Assembly (NCBI GenBank): GCA_002354635.1
Contig: DELZ01000004.1
Coordinates: forward strand, 447,878 to 511,877
DNA length: 64,000 bases
Source: Sphingomonadales bacterium UBA2683
GTDB taxonomy: Bacteria > Pseudomonadota > Alphaproteobacteria > Sphingomonadales > Sphingomonadaceae
Direction: 5' to 3'
The notes beneath the pieces are model-generated. The model was not told where the DNA came from, made no database searches, and saw nothing but the letters and a program-made list of their open reading frames with translations. Made by a program: the position numbers and the translations under genes. Shown piece after piece: positions 53,328-61,995 of the stretch. Position 1 is the stretch's first letter, and every line of letters begins with the position of its first letter.

Positions 53328-54038
53328 ATGAAACAGAAACTCTATCCAAATGCCGGCGACGCCCTGGGCGATGTTCTACGAAATGACATCACGATCTCTT
53401 GCGGAGGTTTCGGTCTTTGCGGCATTCCCGAACGGCTGCTCGATGCGGTGCGGGACAGCGGCGTGACCGGCCTGACCTTCGCATCAAACAATGCTGGTAT
53501 CGACAATGAAGGCATCGGCAAATTGCTGCGCACCCGGCAGGTCAAAAAAATGATCTCCTCGTATGTTGGGGAGAACAAGGAGTTTGAGCGGCAGTATCTC
53601 GCAGGCGAACTCGACGTGGAATTCTGTCCGCAAGGAACTCTCGCGGAACGAATGCGCGCTGGTGGCGCTGGTATACCTGGCTTTTACACGAAAACCGGTG
53701 TCGGCACGAAGGTCGCTGAGGGCAAAGAAGAGAAGGAGTTCGGCGGGGAAAACTATATTCTTGAGCACGGTATCTTCGCTGATCTGGCGCTGGTGAAGGC
53801 GTGGAAGGCGGACGAAAGCGGGAATATCATGTTTCGCAAGACCGCACGAAATTTCAATGTTCCCGCTGCGACTTGCGGGAAAACATGCGTAGTGGAAGTG
53901 GAAGAAGTAGTTCCAGTGGGGTCACTCGATCCTGACTGCATTCACCTTCCCAGTATTTATGTGCAGCGGATGATACTTGGCGCTCCCTACGACAAGAAAA
54001 TTGAGTTTCGTACCGTACGAGAGAGGGAGGCAGCCTGA
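53328..54038 (+). CDS. scoA: 3-oxoacid CoA-transferase subunit A
   Basis: This 236-aa class I CoA-transferase alpha subunit has the glycine motif ISCGGFGLCGIPERLLDAV, LTFASNNAGIDNEGIG, FCPQGTLAERMRAGGAGIPG and FYTKTGVGTKVAEGKE. With subunit B it moves CoA from succinyl-CoA to acetoacetate (or another 3-oxoacid). It has a GAGG ribosome site and overlaps subunit B by 1 bp. It pairs logically with BKACE, whose by-product is acetoacetate. Use of 3-oxoadipate (PcaI) is an alternative, but the local sequence is of the SCOT type. Confidence 0.9.
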   Translation: MKQKLYPNAGDALGDVLRNDITISCGGFGLCGIPERLLDAVRDSGVTGLTFASNNAGIDNEGIGKLLRTRQVKKMISSYVGENKEFERQYLAGELDVEFCPQGTLAERMRAGGAGIPGFYTKTGVGTKVAEGKEEKEFGGENYILEHGIFADLALVKAWKADESGNIMFRKTARNFNVPAATCGKTCVVEVEEVVPVGSLDPDCIHLPSIYVQRMILGAPYDKKIEFRTVREREAA

Positions 54039-54679
54039 TGGCCTGGAACCGCGATCAAATGGCGGCACGTGCGTCGCAGGAGTTGAGGGATGGCTATTTT
54101 GTAAACTTGGGGATCGGTATCCCGACGTTGGTTGCCAACCATATCCCGTCCGGGGTCGAAGTAACTCTGCAGTCAGAAAACGGCATGCTGGGCATCGGAC
54201 CCTTCCCTTTTCCGGATGACGTTGATCCTGATCTGATCAACGCTGGCAAGCAAACTATCAGCGACCTGCCACAATCATCCTATTTTGACAGCGCAACTAG
54301 TTTTGCCATGATCCGCGGTGGACATATCGACCTTACAGTATTGGGTGCTATGGAAGTTGCTGAAAGCGGCGACATTGCAAATTGGATGATTCCGGGCAAA
54401 ATGATCAAGGGTATGGGCGGCGCAATGGACCTTGTCGCCGGTGTCAAGAAGATCATTGTGGTGATGGAACATTGTGCTAAAGATGGTAGCCCGAAGTTCA
54501 TTCCGGAATGTACCCTGCCTTTGACAGGCAAGAACGTGGTTGATATGATTATCACTGATCTTGCGGTATTCCAGCGCAGGGATCATTATACTCCGTTTAG
54601 CCTGATCGAAATTGCGCCTGGAGCAACAGCGGACGAGATTGCCGCAAAGACAACAGCACAATACCAATTGGCATCATAA
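54038..54679 (+). CDS. scoB: 3-oxoacid CoA-transferase subunit B
   Basis: This 213-aa beta subunit has the family start GYFVNLGIGIPTLVANHIP, the active-site Glu in LQSENGMLGIGPFPF, RGGHIDLTVLGAMEVAESGD and MGGAMDLVAGVKKIIVVMEH. It is cotranslated with subunit A. Its complete length and intact motifs contrast with the decayed DNA that follows. Confidence 0.92.
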   Translation: MAWNRDQMAARASQELRDGYFVNLGIGIPTLVANHIPSGVEVTLQSENGMLGIGPFPFPDDVDPDLINAGKQTISDLPQSSYFDSATSFAMIRGGHIDLTVLGAMEVAESGDIANWMIPGKMIKGMGGAMDLVAGVKKIIVVMEHCAKDGSPKFIPECTLPLTGKNVVDMIITDLAVFQRRDHYTPFSLIEIAPGATADEIAAKTTAQYQLAS

Positions 54680-55329
54680 GATGCTTAAAAAAATGGCTCA
54701 ATGAAGCAATGGATGTCGAAGTCAGGCCAACACCAAGCTTGCTACTGAGCGGCTAAAAATCTCCGGTTTAAGTATTTGGCATAGTGTTTGTGGAACGTCA
54801 GAAAGTTCGCTTCCATCTTAGCATCTGCTGCATCATCTAGAGATTGATCCAGGTTTGGGGGGCTTTATCGGTGACATAGTTGCTGTAAGTCACCTCAGTT
54901 TTATCATCGAGGTCAACGAAGGTAACATCGAGGAATCGGCGCACTTGATCTCCAGTTTCAGAATCATCTTTGTAGACGATCTGGGTATTGGGTTTCACAC
55001 GCAATTTTCGACGATCATTCGAGACAATCCGACATCGTCATGCTTCGTGATGGGAACGACTGCTCCGTCCTTGTCTCACTCGCCATCTCCATCCGCTAAA
55101 GGACTCCAATGATGATGAGATTTACACAGACGTCGCATGGATTGGTCCAAAAGATACTGAAACCTTAATCCTATATATACGGCACACACGGAAAGGAAGG
55201 ATGGACGGGATATGCTACCCAGATAGAAGCCTTGCAAAAACAGAGCGTTCAATAACCTTTCCAAAAATGTTGCCGTGATGATGATCCACCTGACCAACCC
55301 ATGAGGATGCCAGTGATACGACACTAGTC
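54680..55329. other. Decayed DNA upstream of the malate synthase remnant
   Basis: 650 bp with no intact gene. It may include worn N-terminal malate synthase sequence, but I could not align it by eye with any confidence. Confidence 0.35.
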
Positions 55330-56400
55330 TACTCGAATTGGCTCAGTTTTATGGATGGCACCTTAACCGAAACATTTGAAAAAAGTGATCAGACGGTCGA
55401 ATGCCGCCGCCAAGCTGACCGAAAAATGAAGGCACCAAACGGAGATCCAGTTACGCTCAAAAGGCGAACCGTAGGACTGGATAGGACTGTTGACCATCAA
55501 ATGACAACCGATTCTGTTTTGCAGTACGGCGAGGAAACTCCGGAAGGCATGCTGGATACGATTTTTTGCAGTAACTTGCGTCTTGCATCATTTTTCGGCA
55601 CCGAGAACACCAACTCTGCCGCAAAATCTGTTTATGTCGTAATGCCGAAAATGCAGGGCCGTAAGGGTGTTACATTTGCCGAAGACACTTATTCGCGGGT
55701 TGAAGACATTCTGCACCTACTGCAGAATACAGTAAAACTAAGGTTGATGGATAGCAACGCAGCATGTCGGTTAATCTCTTGCAATGTATGCGCAAGTGAA
55801 AGGCCGCTTGGCATTCATCAACACTGGCTGTCTCGATCGAACCGATAATGAAACCCACACATTGATGATATTAGGGCCAGCAACCCTTAAAGAAAAAAAG
55901 AAAGATACAAGTTGCCTGCAAGCCTACGAAGACGGCAACGATGATGCCGGCCTTGATGTCGGCCTGCTTGGTCACAATAAGATCGGCAGAGGATGTGAGC
56001 CAAACAGGACGAATTGACAGAAATGCTGGAAGTCAAACTGGAACACCCAATATCAGGCGCTAACACAGCGTGGATTCCTTCACCCACTGCAGCTACATTG
56101 CGCGCTACTCACTATCACGATGTCGATGTTTTTGAGCGCATGGATGTAATCAAGAAACGTCAGCATGCTTCGCTTGATGCGCTGCTTGCGCCGCCAGTAA
56201 TGACTGAAAGTAACTTGATTGGGGATGGATTTCGTTATGGATTGAATAGCAATTGCCAAACCAAACTGGGAAATCGGTTAACGCGGTCGATCGAAAGCCG
56301 AGCCAGGAGTAGACATCCAACGGCATATTGTGCTTCGATCCAATTGCGAAAACGAGTGATGATTGCTTCGTGTTCAAGGATGAATATGGGCAGTTCAACG
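55330..56400 (+). pseudogene. Malate synthase G remnant (glcB)
   Basis: Ordered malate synthase G segments occur in changing frames: YSNWLSFMDGTLTETFEKS (55333), VDHQMTTDSVLQYGEETPEG, KSVYVVMPKMQGRKGVTFAE, then GRLAFINTGCLDRTDNETHT (near 55802), LQAYEDGNDDAGLDVGLLG, and MLEVKLEHPISGANTAWIPS with PTAATLRATHYHDVDVFERM (near 56025). At least two frameshifts and stops separate them. The real gene (about 720 aa) makes malate from glyoxylate and acetyl-CoA. This copy cannot be functional. Confidence 0.85.
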
Positions 56401-56664
56401 ATCGATATTCACATCAGGTGTAGAGCCAAATCTCACACAAGTGTAACTGGGTCTCTCGGAGAACATCTGTCAGAAACGTTATTTTGGAATTGAACGGGCA
56501 CAAACAGCGAGTACTTATTGCTAGAAACGAACAACGAGACCGTGAATTAACACAATCTTGTGGTGTCTGGTATTTGCTCGATAAGTGTTCCATAACTCCG
56601 ATGAGTTGTAACAAACGAAATGTGTAAACTTTGAACGGCATCTTCAAAAGCCGACGATCTGACA

Positions 56665-56913
56665 TTAACAATTACCGGGCCTGTCCGATCGTGTTTCAAA
56701 ATGTGCAATCTGTTCATCGATCCATCTATTGATGTCAGCCTCCAACCAAGCAACCGCATAGCCGCCGAGTGAATGCGGCTTTGGAAACTTCCCCTCATCC
56801 ATCCAGCGGTAGATAGTGGATCGACCGAGTCCAACGCGGTGCATCACTTCTTTTAACCGAATCAATCGCTGTGGTGAGACTTGTTCGTTATCGTTGCATT
56901 TTTGCTCAAGCAT
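56665..56913 (-). CDS. AlpA-family HTH regulator
   Basis: This 82-aa protein has the AlpA/MerR-type winged helix: LIRLKEVMHRVGLGRSTIYR, WMDEGKFPKPHSLGGYAVAW and LEADINRWIDEQIA. Such regulators control excision or early genes of phages and integrated elements. ATG 56913 lies within the end of the upstream HTH gene (8-bp overlap), so both are made from one message leftward, away from the tra operon. Confidence 0.85.
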   Translation of the reverse strand: MLEQKCNDNEQVSPQRLIRLKEVMHRVGLGRSTIYRWMDEGKFPKPHSLGGYAVAWLEADINRWIDEQIAHFETRSDRPGNC

Positions 56914-57397
56914 TAGCCCCTCCCGCAGAGCTTGGAACATCGAGCGCGAGCAGCGCGTCTTTTCGGGCAAGTTCATCAATATGCTCACTCAAAAGGCGCG
57001 CAACTCGCTGCGCAGTCCCCCTCGCCCATCGCGGTTTGATATCATGCAGCTGATTTCCCAATTGACTTTCCAGGGCAGCTGGTAGTTCGCGAACAAATGC
57101 ATCGAAGAACAACGCCAGATCAGTCTGCAACCATTCCGCAGCACGGTTTCCATCGCCGGCTATATATAATGTCATATGCGCGTGCGGTGCCGCTCCCGAT
57201 GCGCTCAAGATCCGCAAGACTTCACTAACCGTTGGATTGCGCTCGCCTTTAAGAACACGCCTTAATGCATCGCGGTGCAAATTGGCCTCACGGGCAATGG
57301 TGCAGCGCGGGCGGCCAGATGATTGCGCAGCCGAATTCAGCAAAGTGGATAGTCCGGCCCTTATATGTTGTTCAGAGATTTCAAATTTATCAGTCAT
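56906..57397 (-). CDS. HTH-domain regulator of the transfer region
   Basis: This 163-aa protein has a Cro/CI-like HTH in the middle (CTIAREANLHRDALRRVLKG and ERNPTVSEVLRILSASGAAP) and a helical C-terminus (HIDELARKDALLALDV). I chose ATG 57397 (MTDKFEI); the longer frame runs through the control region. It diverges from traA, and the 360-bp gap between them carries repeats, so it is the likely regulator of conjugation genes. No close named family recognised. Confidence 0.7.
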   Translation of the reverse strand: MTDKFEISEQHIRAGLSTLLNSAAQSSGRPRCTIAREANLHRDALRRVLKGERNPTVSEVLRILSASGAAPHAHMTLYIAGDGNRAAEWLQTDLALFFDAFVRELPAALESQLGNQLHDIKPRWARGTAQRVARLLSEHIDELARKDALLALDVPSSAGGANA

Positions 57398-57759
57398 GTC
57401 AGCCTTCCGTCGAATTCCTGGGAACGACTCACTTGTTAGCCTGCGCACATGCCTGTAGGAAAATGAAAAGAACATAATTAGAACAAATAGGAAAATCCGA
57501 ATCAGCGTTTCCACATGATTCGCGCAGATTCCGGACAGCGTTGCGCAATATCCGGCAGCTGATACGCACATTCCGGCCTAATCAGCGCGAGTAACAGCAC
57601 AAGCCGCGCAAAATCAGATCAGCACCCCCATAATTGTCGGTTTTCGCTTGGTAGAACACACCGAAATCCATTTCCTGTTTTCCTACAGGTCGATTGCTTT
57701 CGCATAGAGAACATACAGCGAACACAAGCTGTTCCATTTCTCTAGCGAAAGTGATTTTC
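57398..57759. promoter_or_regulatory. Divergent control region of the transfer operon with iterons
   Basis: 362 bp without a gene. TTTTCCTACAGG lies at 57678-57689 facing traA and, on the other strand, at 57463-57452 facing the HTH gene: a shared 12-bp element about 70 and 54 nt from the two start codons. Between them are three 21-bp tandem units (57521-57583). It probably holds both promoters and operator sites. Confidence 0.6.
57521..57583 (+). repeat. Three 21-bp iteron-like tandem units
   Basis: Units 57521-57541, 57542-57562 and 57563-57583 each have CGCA at positions 3-6 and TCCGG at positions 10-14: CGCGCAGATTCCGG, TGCGCAATATCCGG and TACGCACATTCCGG. A 21-bp period places each site on the same face of the helix. 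Confidence 0.7.
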
Positions 57760-58071
57760 ATGACCACCAACACCCAGACAAAACGCAGCTGCGCTACCGA
57801 CTATATTCTTCCTGCCGCGATTGTGCTCGCCAGTGCAGGCGCTGCCTATGCAGGTGCGGACAATACATTTGATCCTGCACTCACAAAATTCACTGATTTC
57901 CTCGAAGGTTCAGGCGGCAAGATCATTACCGTGCTTAGTCTGGCTGCTGGTCTGATCGGTCTTGCTTCAGGGCGCTTTTCATTGGGCCAAATCGCTGTGC
58001 CCGTAGGCGTCGGTATCGGCGTCGGGACCGGCGTTCCCATCGTCACCTCGGTTGTCACGGCGGTCATCTGA
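57760..58071 (+). CDS. traA: Conjugal pilin TraA/VirB2-like
   Basis: This 103-aa protein has a leader ending near AYA-G (residue 31) and two hydrophobic helices (IITVLSLAAGLIGLASGRF and AVPVGVGIGVGTGVPIV) separated by a short loop, the layout of conjugative pilins. It forms the sex pilus after cleavage. It is the first gene of the tra operon (traA-L-E-K-B-dsbC-V-C), as in F-type systems. Start ATG 57760 (MTTNTQ); the upstream extension is promoter DNA. Confidence 0.8.
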   Translation: MTTNTQTKRSCATDYILPAAIVLASAGAAYAGADNTFDPALTKFTDFLEGSGGKIITVLSLAAGLIGLASGRFSLGQIAVPVGVGIGVGTGVPIVTSVVTAVI

Positions 58072-58099
58072 GCCGCGAACGACAGGAGGGCGGCGAACC

Positions 58100-58387
58100 A
58101 TGGCTGACAGATATCTTTTACCCCGCAGGCTGGATGACCCTGAACTGATCGGACTTTGGACGATCGATGAATTCTTGGGTTTAATCATTCCTTTTGCCTG
58201 GGGCATATTGGCCCAGCATATTTTGGTAGGAATTTTTCTAGCGTTCATCGTCTGGTTTGCCCTGCGAAAGGCAAAATCAGGACGTGCAGCAACGCACCTC
58301 CTTCACGCTGCCTACTGGTATCTGCCCGGCTCTTTTTTGGGGCTCAAAGCCACGCCGCCCTCCCACTGCCGACTGCTGGCCGGTTGA
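58100..58387 (+). CDS. traL: Conjugative transfer protein TraL
   Basis: This 95-aa inner-membrane protein has family start YLLPRRLDDPELIGLWTIDE, followed by two membrane helices (FLGLIIPFAWGILAQHILVG and IFLAFIVWFAL). It matches F-type TraL length. AGGAGGG precedes ATG 58100. It is needed for pilus assembly; its exact task is not known. Confidence 0.9.
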   Translation: MADRYLLPRRLDDPELIGLWTIDEFLGLIIPFAWGILAQHILVGIFLAFIVWFALRKAKSGRAATHLLHAAYWYLPGSFLGLKATPPSHCRLLAG

Positions 58388-58398
58388 AGGAGGATAAT

Positions 58399-58986
58399 AT
58401 GGACGCCCAAATTGCTCATGAAACAGGACAGCGGCTGCTGCGTCAGCGCAACTGGCTTGCGCTCATCGCAGGCGGCCTCGCGATCACGAGCCTGACAGCG
58501 ATTTCCAGCGCTGCAACACAGGAACGCGAGCTAATTCTTGTCCCAATCACCGGACAGTCGCTCACCATTTCCAGTGCAGGCGTGGCGGAGGAATATATGG
58601 AGCTCGTCACCCGCGATACCGCGCTGATGTTGCTTAACCGTAGTCCAGAAAGCCTGGACTACTGGATGGAGCAGATTCTGAGGCTTGCTGACCCCAAAGC
58701 GCACGGGCACTTGAAAGCAGAGCTAGTCAAAATTGTCACAGAACAGCGCGGGTCGGACATCGCCCAGGCCTTTGTGATCCGCTCGCTCAAAGTCGATGCG
58801 CAGGCGCTGACATCAGAAGTTTCCGGAACGCTCAAGACGTTTGTGGGCGCGCAGGTGATCGCCAGCGAAGAACGGCGGTTTCAGTTTCGGTGGAACTATG
58901 CGGGCCTCAGGCTTTCACTAAGCGGCTTTTCGCAGCTCGCGAGCGATGCCGACAATAACACCAATCAAAAGGACGCCTCGCAATGA
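58399..58986 (+). CDS. traE: Conjugative transfer protein TraE
   Basis: This 195-aa VirB5/VirB8-like protein has one N-terminal membrane helix (LALIAGGLAITSLTAISSAA) and a periplasmic domain including SQ-free strands such as ELILVPITGQSLTISSAGVA and RRFQFRWNYAGLRLSLSGFS. It belongs to the F-type pilus assembly core. AGGAGG lies before ATG 58399; it overlaps traK by 4 bp. Confidence 0.9.
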   Translation: MDAQIAHETGQRLLRQRNWLALIAGGLAITSLTAISSAATQERELILVPITGQSLTISSAGVAEEYMELVTRDTALMLLNRSPESLDYWMEQILRLADPKAHGHLKAELVKIVTEQRGSDIAQAFVIRSLKVDAQALTSEVSGTLKTFVGAQVIASEERRFQFRWNYAGLRLSLSGFSQLASDADNNTNQKDASQ

Positions 58987-59801
58987 GCAGTCTATTCACA
59001 CCTGCCTGCTTGTTTGGCACTGGCCTCGCCAGCTTGAGCTGGGGCGCGACCAGACTTCCTGACACTGGCTTCAAGGCACTCGGCACAGCATTGCTGGTTA
59101 CAGCGGCTGCCCTGACAGCCTCCCCTGCCTTGGCTGACCAGTTTGTCGAAGCGGCTGATGGAGCGCGCGTTGACTGCACCTTGTCGCGCGATGAACTCAC
59201 CCGGATTGCCTTGGTCGGCGATGAATTTTCGAGCGTGTCCAAAATCGCCACCGGTTACCCCTATAATGATTTTGGCGTGACCCACGAGCCTTTACGCGGC
59301 GATATCTATATTTCGGTGCCGCCCAGTTTCGCGGCAAACTCACTCAGCTTCTTCGCCACCAGCAAACAAGGCTTTGTCTATAAATTTGCCTGCCGCACGG
59401 AAGTGATCGAAGCGCATCAGTTATTCATCACCAATCCCGCGCTTGCAAAACCTAAAGCGGCAGAATGGGAGAATAGCGCAAATCCGGACGATACGGCAAT
59501 TGCGCTTATAAAGGCGATGGCAGAAGGGGTCGCGCCCGCTGGATATGCCGTGCGTCAAAAGATGGCGCGGCCAGTTCGCACAGGAGCGGTAGAAGTCCAG
59601 CTGATCGCAGAATATCGCGGCGCTGCCTTACAGGGTCAGCAGCTCTTGCTCACCAATCGCGGCAGATCATCGATCACGCTAAATGAAACGGCGCTCGCGC
59701 CCAAAAATACACGCGCGATTTCATTGGGACAGAATGTTCTCGATCCCGGCCAAAGCACATCTGCCTTTGTGGTCACCTCCACGCGGGGAGATGAGCGATG
59801 A
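58983..59801 (+). CDS. traK: Conjugative transfer protein TraK (VirB9-like secretin)
   Basis: This 272-aa protein has a signal peptide after an unusually long leader (ALGTALLVTAAALTASPALA, residues 33-52) and periplasmic strands including GDIYISVPPSFAANSLSFFA and FVYKFACRTEVIEAHQLFI. TraK, TraV and TraB build the outer-membrane channel. It overlaps traB by 4 bp. A shorter start inside the leader is possible. Confidence 0.87.
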   Translation: MSSLFTPACLFGTGLASLSWGATRLPDTGFKALGTALLVTAAALTASPALADQFVEAADGARVDCTLSRDELTRIALVGDEFSSVSKIATGYPYNDFGVTHEPLRGDIYISVPPSFAANSLSFFATSKQGFVYKFACRTEVIEAHQLFITNPALAKPKAAEWENSANPDDTAIALIKAMAEGVAPAGYAVRQKMARPVRTGAVEVQLIAEYRGAALQGQQLLLTNRGRSSITLNETALAPKNTRAISLGQNVLDPGQSTSAFVVTSTRGDER

Positions 59802-61132
59802 TAGGTGATCGTAAAAATGACGCGGAACAGCAAGCCCACTCATCAGAAGCTGAAGCGCGGGGCGGCCCGGCGCGTGCAGGTCTCAATAAGCATATTGGCA
59901 AGCGGCAGAATATGTTGCTCGTCGGGATTGGCGGCGTTGTACTTATTGCTGGCGCATGGTTCTTGTTTTCTGGCGAGAATGATGAGGAACTGGATGATGG
60001 CGGCGGGGTCGCGACCATCGACACCGGCGGCATCGTCAACCGCAATATCTCCGAGCGAGAATTTGTCGCAAGTTATGGCAACCGCCTGAACAATCTCGCG
60101 CGTGAGCAGAAAAAACTAAAGGAAGCGCAGCTACCGCAGAAGAAGGTAGACGAACAAATTGAAGCGCTGCGGCAGGAAAATGATGAAATGCGCGCCAACG
60201 GTCAGGCTGCCATTGATGCGATCTCGGCAGAAAATGCTGCGCTCAAAACCCAGATAGCAGAAGCAGAGGCAGCGCCGCCCGTAACCCAGGCACCGGCCTA
60301 CGGTCCGGAGGCAGGAGATTTTAATCGGCAATCCAGCTCGCTTGGCAATCCGGATGGAACCTCTGTCAGCTCAGGCGGTTCACCGGCTAGCGCTGTCAAA
60401 GTTCTCAGTTTTGAAAGCGCCGATGCGCCCGGCAAGAAAACCAAATCCCGCAGCGCAGATGTTTCACCGCTGCTGCTCGAAGACAGCCCGGAATATCTGC
60501 CGCCCAACAGTTATGCGCCTGCAAAAGTCATTGTTGGCGTTGATGCCTCGGTGGGTGTTGCGAGCCAGAGCGATCCGCTGCCGGTGGTGCTCAGGATTAC
60601 CGGCCCCGCCCGCTCGGTGGTCAAGAACGGCAAGCTCCTAACCACCAATATTACCGGGTGCATTGTCAATGGCGCGGCGCGCGGCGATCTCTCATCTGAA
60701 AAAGTCTATGTGAAACTTGCCCGCATGACCTGCAATCAACCCGGCGGGCGCGTAGCGGTAAGCGAGGTCAAAGGCTTTATCAGCTTTGCCGGAAAATCAG
60801 GTGTCCGCGGCCGCGTGGTCAGCCGTGAAGGCAGTCTTGTGAGCCAGGCATTGCTCGCCGGCATAGTTGGCGGGTTTGGTCGCGGCTTTTCCGCCAATGC
60901 CAATAGCATTTTTACCGGCAACCTCGGCGAGGAAGGAAATCGCAAAAACCTATCCGGCGCTGACATCATCACCGGCGGTCTGGGACAAGGCGCGGGCGAG
61001 GCCGCCGATACCGTCAGCAAATATCTCATTGAACGCGCAGAACAATATCAACCCGTCATCGAAATGCCGACCGGCATCAGCGTCGAGATCGTCTTTCTCG
61101 ATGGCGTCCATGTAAGGAGTGAAACCAAGTGA
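59798..61132 (+). CDS. traB: Conjugative transfer protein TraB (VirB10-like)
   Basis: This 444-aa protein has a cytoplasmic start, a single membrane helix (MLLVGIGGVVLIAGAWFLFS, about 45-64), and a coiled coil with Glu/Lys-rich repeats (about 85-150). A proline-rich middle follows, and then the C-terminal TrbI/VirB10 barrel (GVASQSDPLPVVLRITGPAR, GFISFAGKSGVRGRVVSREG). It bridges inner and outer membranes in the transfer channel. It overlaps the dsbC gene by 4 bp. Confidence 0.92.
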   Translation: MIGDRKNDAEQQAHSSEAEARGGPARAGLNKHIGKRQNMLLVGIGGVVLIAGAWFLFSGENDEELDDGGGVATIDTGGIVNRNISEREFVASYGNRLNNLAREQKKLKEAQLPQKKVDEQIEALRQENDEMRANGQAAIDAISAENAALKTQIAEAEAAPPVTQAPAYGPEAGDFNRQSSSLGNPDGTSVSSGGSPASAVKVLSFESADAPGKKTKSRSADVSPLLLEDSPEYLPPNSYAPAKVIVGVDASVGVASQSDPLPVVLRITGPARSVVKNGKLLTTNITGCIVNGAARGDLSSEKVYVKLARMTCNQPGGRVAVSEVKGFISFAGKSGVRGRVVSREGSLVSQALLAGIVGGFGRGFSANANSIFTGNLGEEGNRKNLSGADIITGGLGQGAGEAADTVSKYLIERAEQYQPVIEMPTGISVEIVFLDGVHVRSETK

Positions 61133-61995
61133 ATTTTATCAATACAAAAACACCCGTTAAAACCAAGCTCGCAACAATCGCGCTTGCTACCATTGGTGCA
61201 GGAGCGATCTCGGGTCTTACCATCGCTAGCGCAATAGCCGCACCGGTCACGACGAAGGAATTGCTGCGCGACGTTCGAACGGCGATTGAGCTACGCCTCC
61301 CCAAAACGCCGATTACTAGTCTCAATTGTAAAGGCTTTGGCGGGCTGTGCGAAGTGGTCTCCAAAAGGACATTATTCTATATTGATGAGCGCGCGCGTTA
61401 TCTGTTTGTAGGCCGGCTTTACGACATGGAAAGCCGCGCAGATCTGACCGCAGCAAAACTGCTTGAACTTAATCCGGAATTACTGGTCGCGAATACAGCG
61501 CGTAGCGATGACCGCGCGCAAACAGGACCAAATGGCACGTCGAAAACCACAGCTTCATATGTCCCCGTTGGCGAACTTCCCGCATCAGGTGCGATCCATT
61601 GGGGCAATAAGACCGGACCAAAGCTGGTTGTCTTTTCCGATTTTGGCTGCGGCTATTGCAAGCAACTGACTGGAGAATTGATCAAAGCCCGCGTCCATGT
61701 CGAGGAGCGGCCAATCTCGATCTTTGGCGAGAAAAGCCGCAAACTTGCCGAAGCGGTGATCTGCGCGCGCGATCCCGAAAAGGCGTTGCATCAGACCTAT
61801 GCGGGTAAGCCGGTCAAAGCCAAAAAACCATGCGACACTGCCGGGCTCGATGCCAATGAAGCCTTTGCCCGCAAACATGGTTTTGGCGGCACGCCAGTTA
61901 TCGTCCGGGCAAGCGACGGTGCGGTGATCGAAGGGTTTCGCAAGGCGTCTGATATCCGCGTGTTTGCGCGTCAAACCAAAGAAACTGCGAAATGA
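61129..61995 (+). CDS. DsbC-like thiol-disulfide isomerase of the tra operon
   Basis: This 288-aa protein has a signal-type N-terminus, an N-terminal dimerisation-type domain (LKK-like LLRDVRTAIELRLPKTPITS), and a thioredoxin fold with active-site C-G-Y-C in VFSDFGCGYCKQLTGELI. Cis-proline is in FGGTPVIVRASDG. It helps fold disulfide-containing transfer proteins in the periplasm (the role of TrbB/DsbC in F-type systems). It overlaps its neighbours by 4 bp on both sides. Confidence 0.88.
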   Translation: MNFINTKTPVKTKLATIALATIGAGAISGLTIASAIAAPVTTKELLRDVRTAIELRLPKTPITSLNCKGFGGLCEVVSKRTLFYIDERARYLFVGRLYDMESRADLTAAKLLELNPELLVANTARSDDRAQTGPNGTSKTTASYVPVGELPASGAIHWGNKTGPKLVVFSDFGCGYCKQLTGELIKARVHVEERPISIFGEKSRKLAEAVICARDPEKALHQTYAGKPVKAKKPCDTAGLDANEAFARKHGFGGTPVIVRASDGAVIEGFRKASDIRVFARQTKETAK

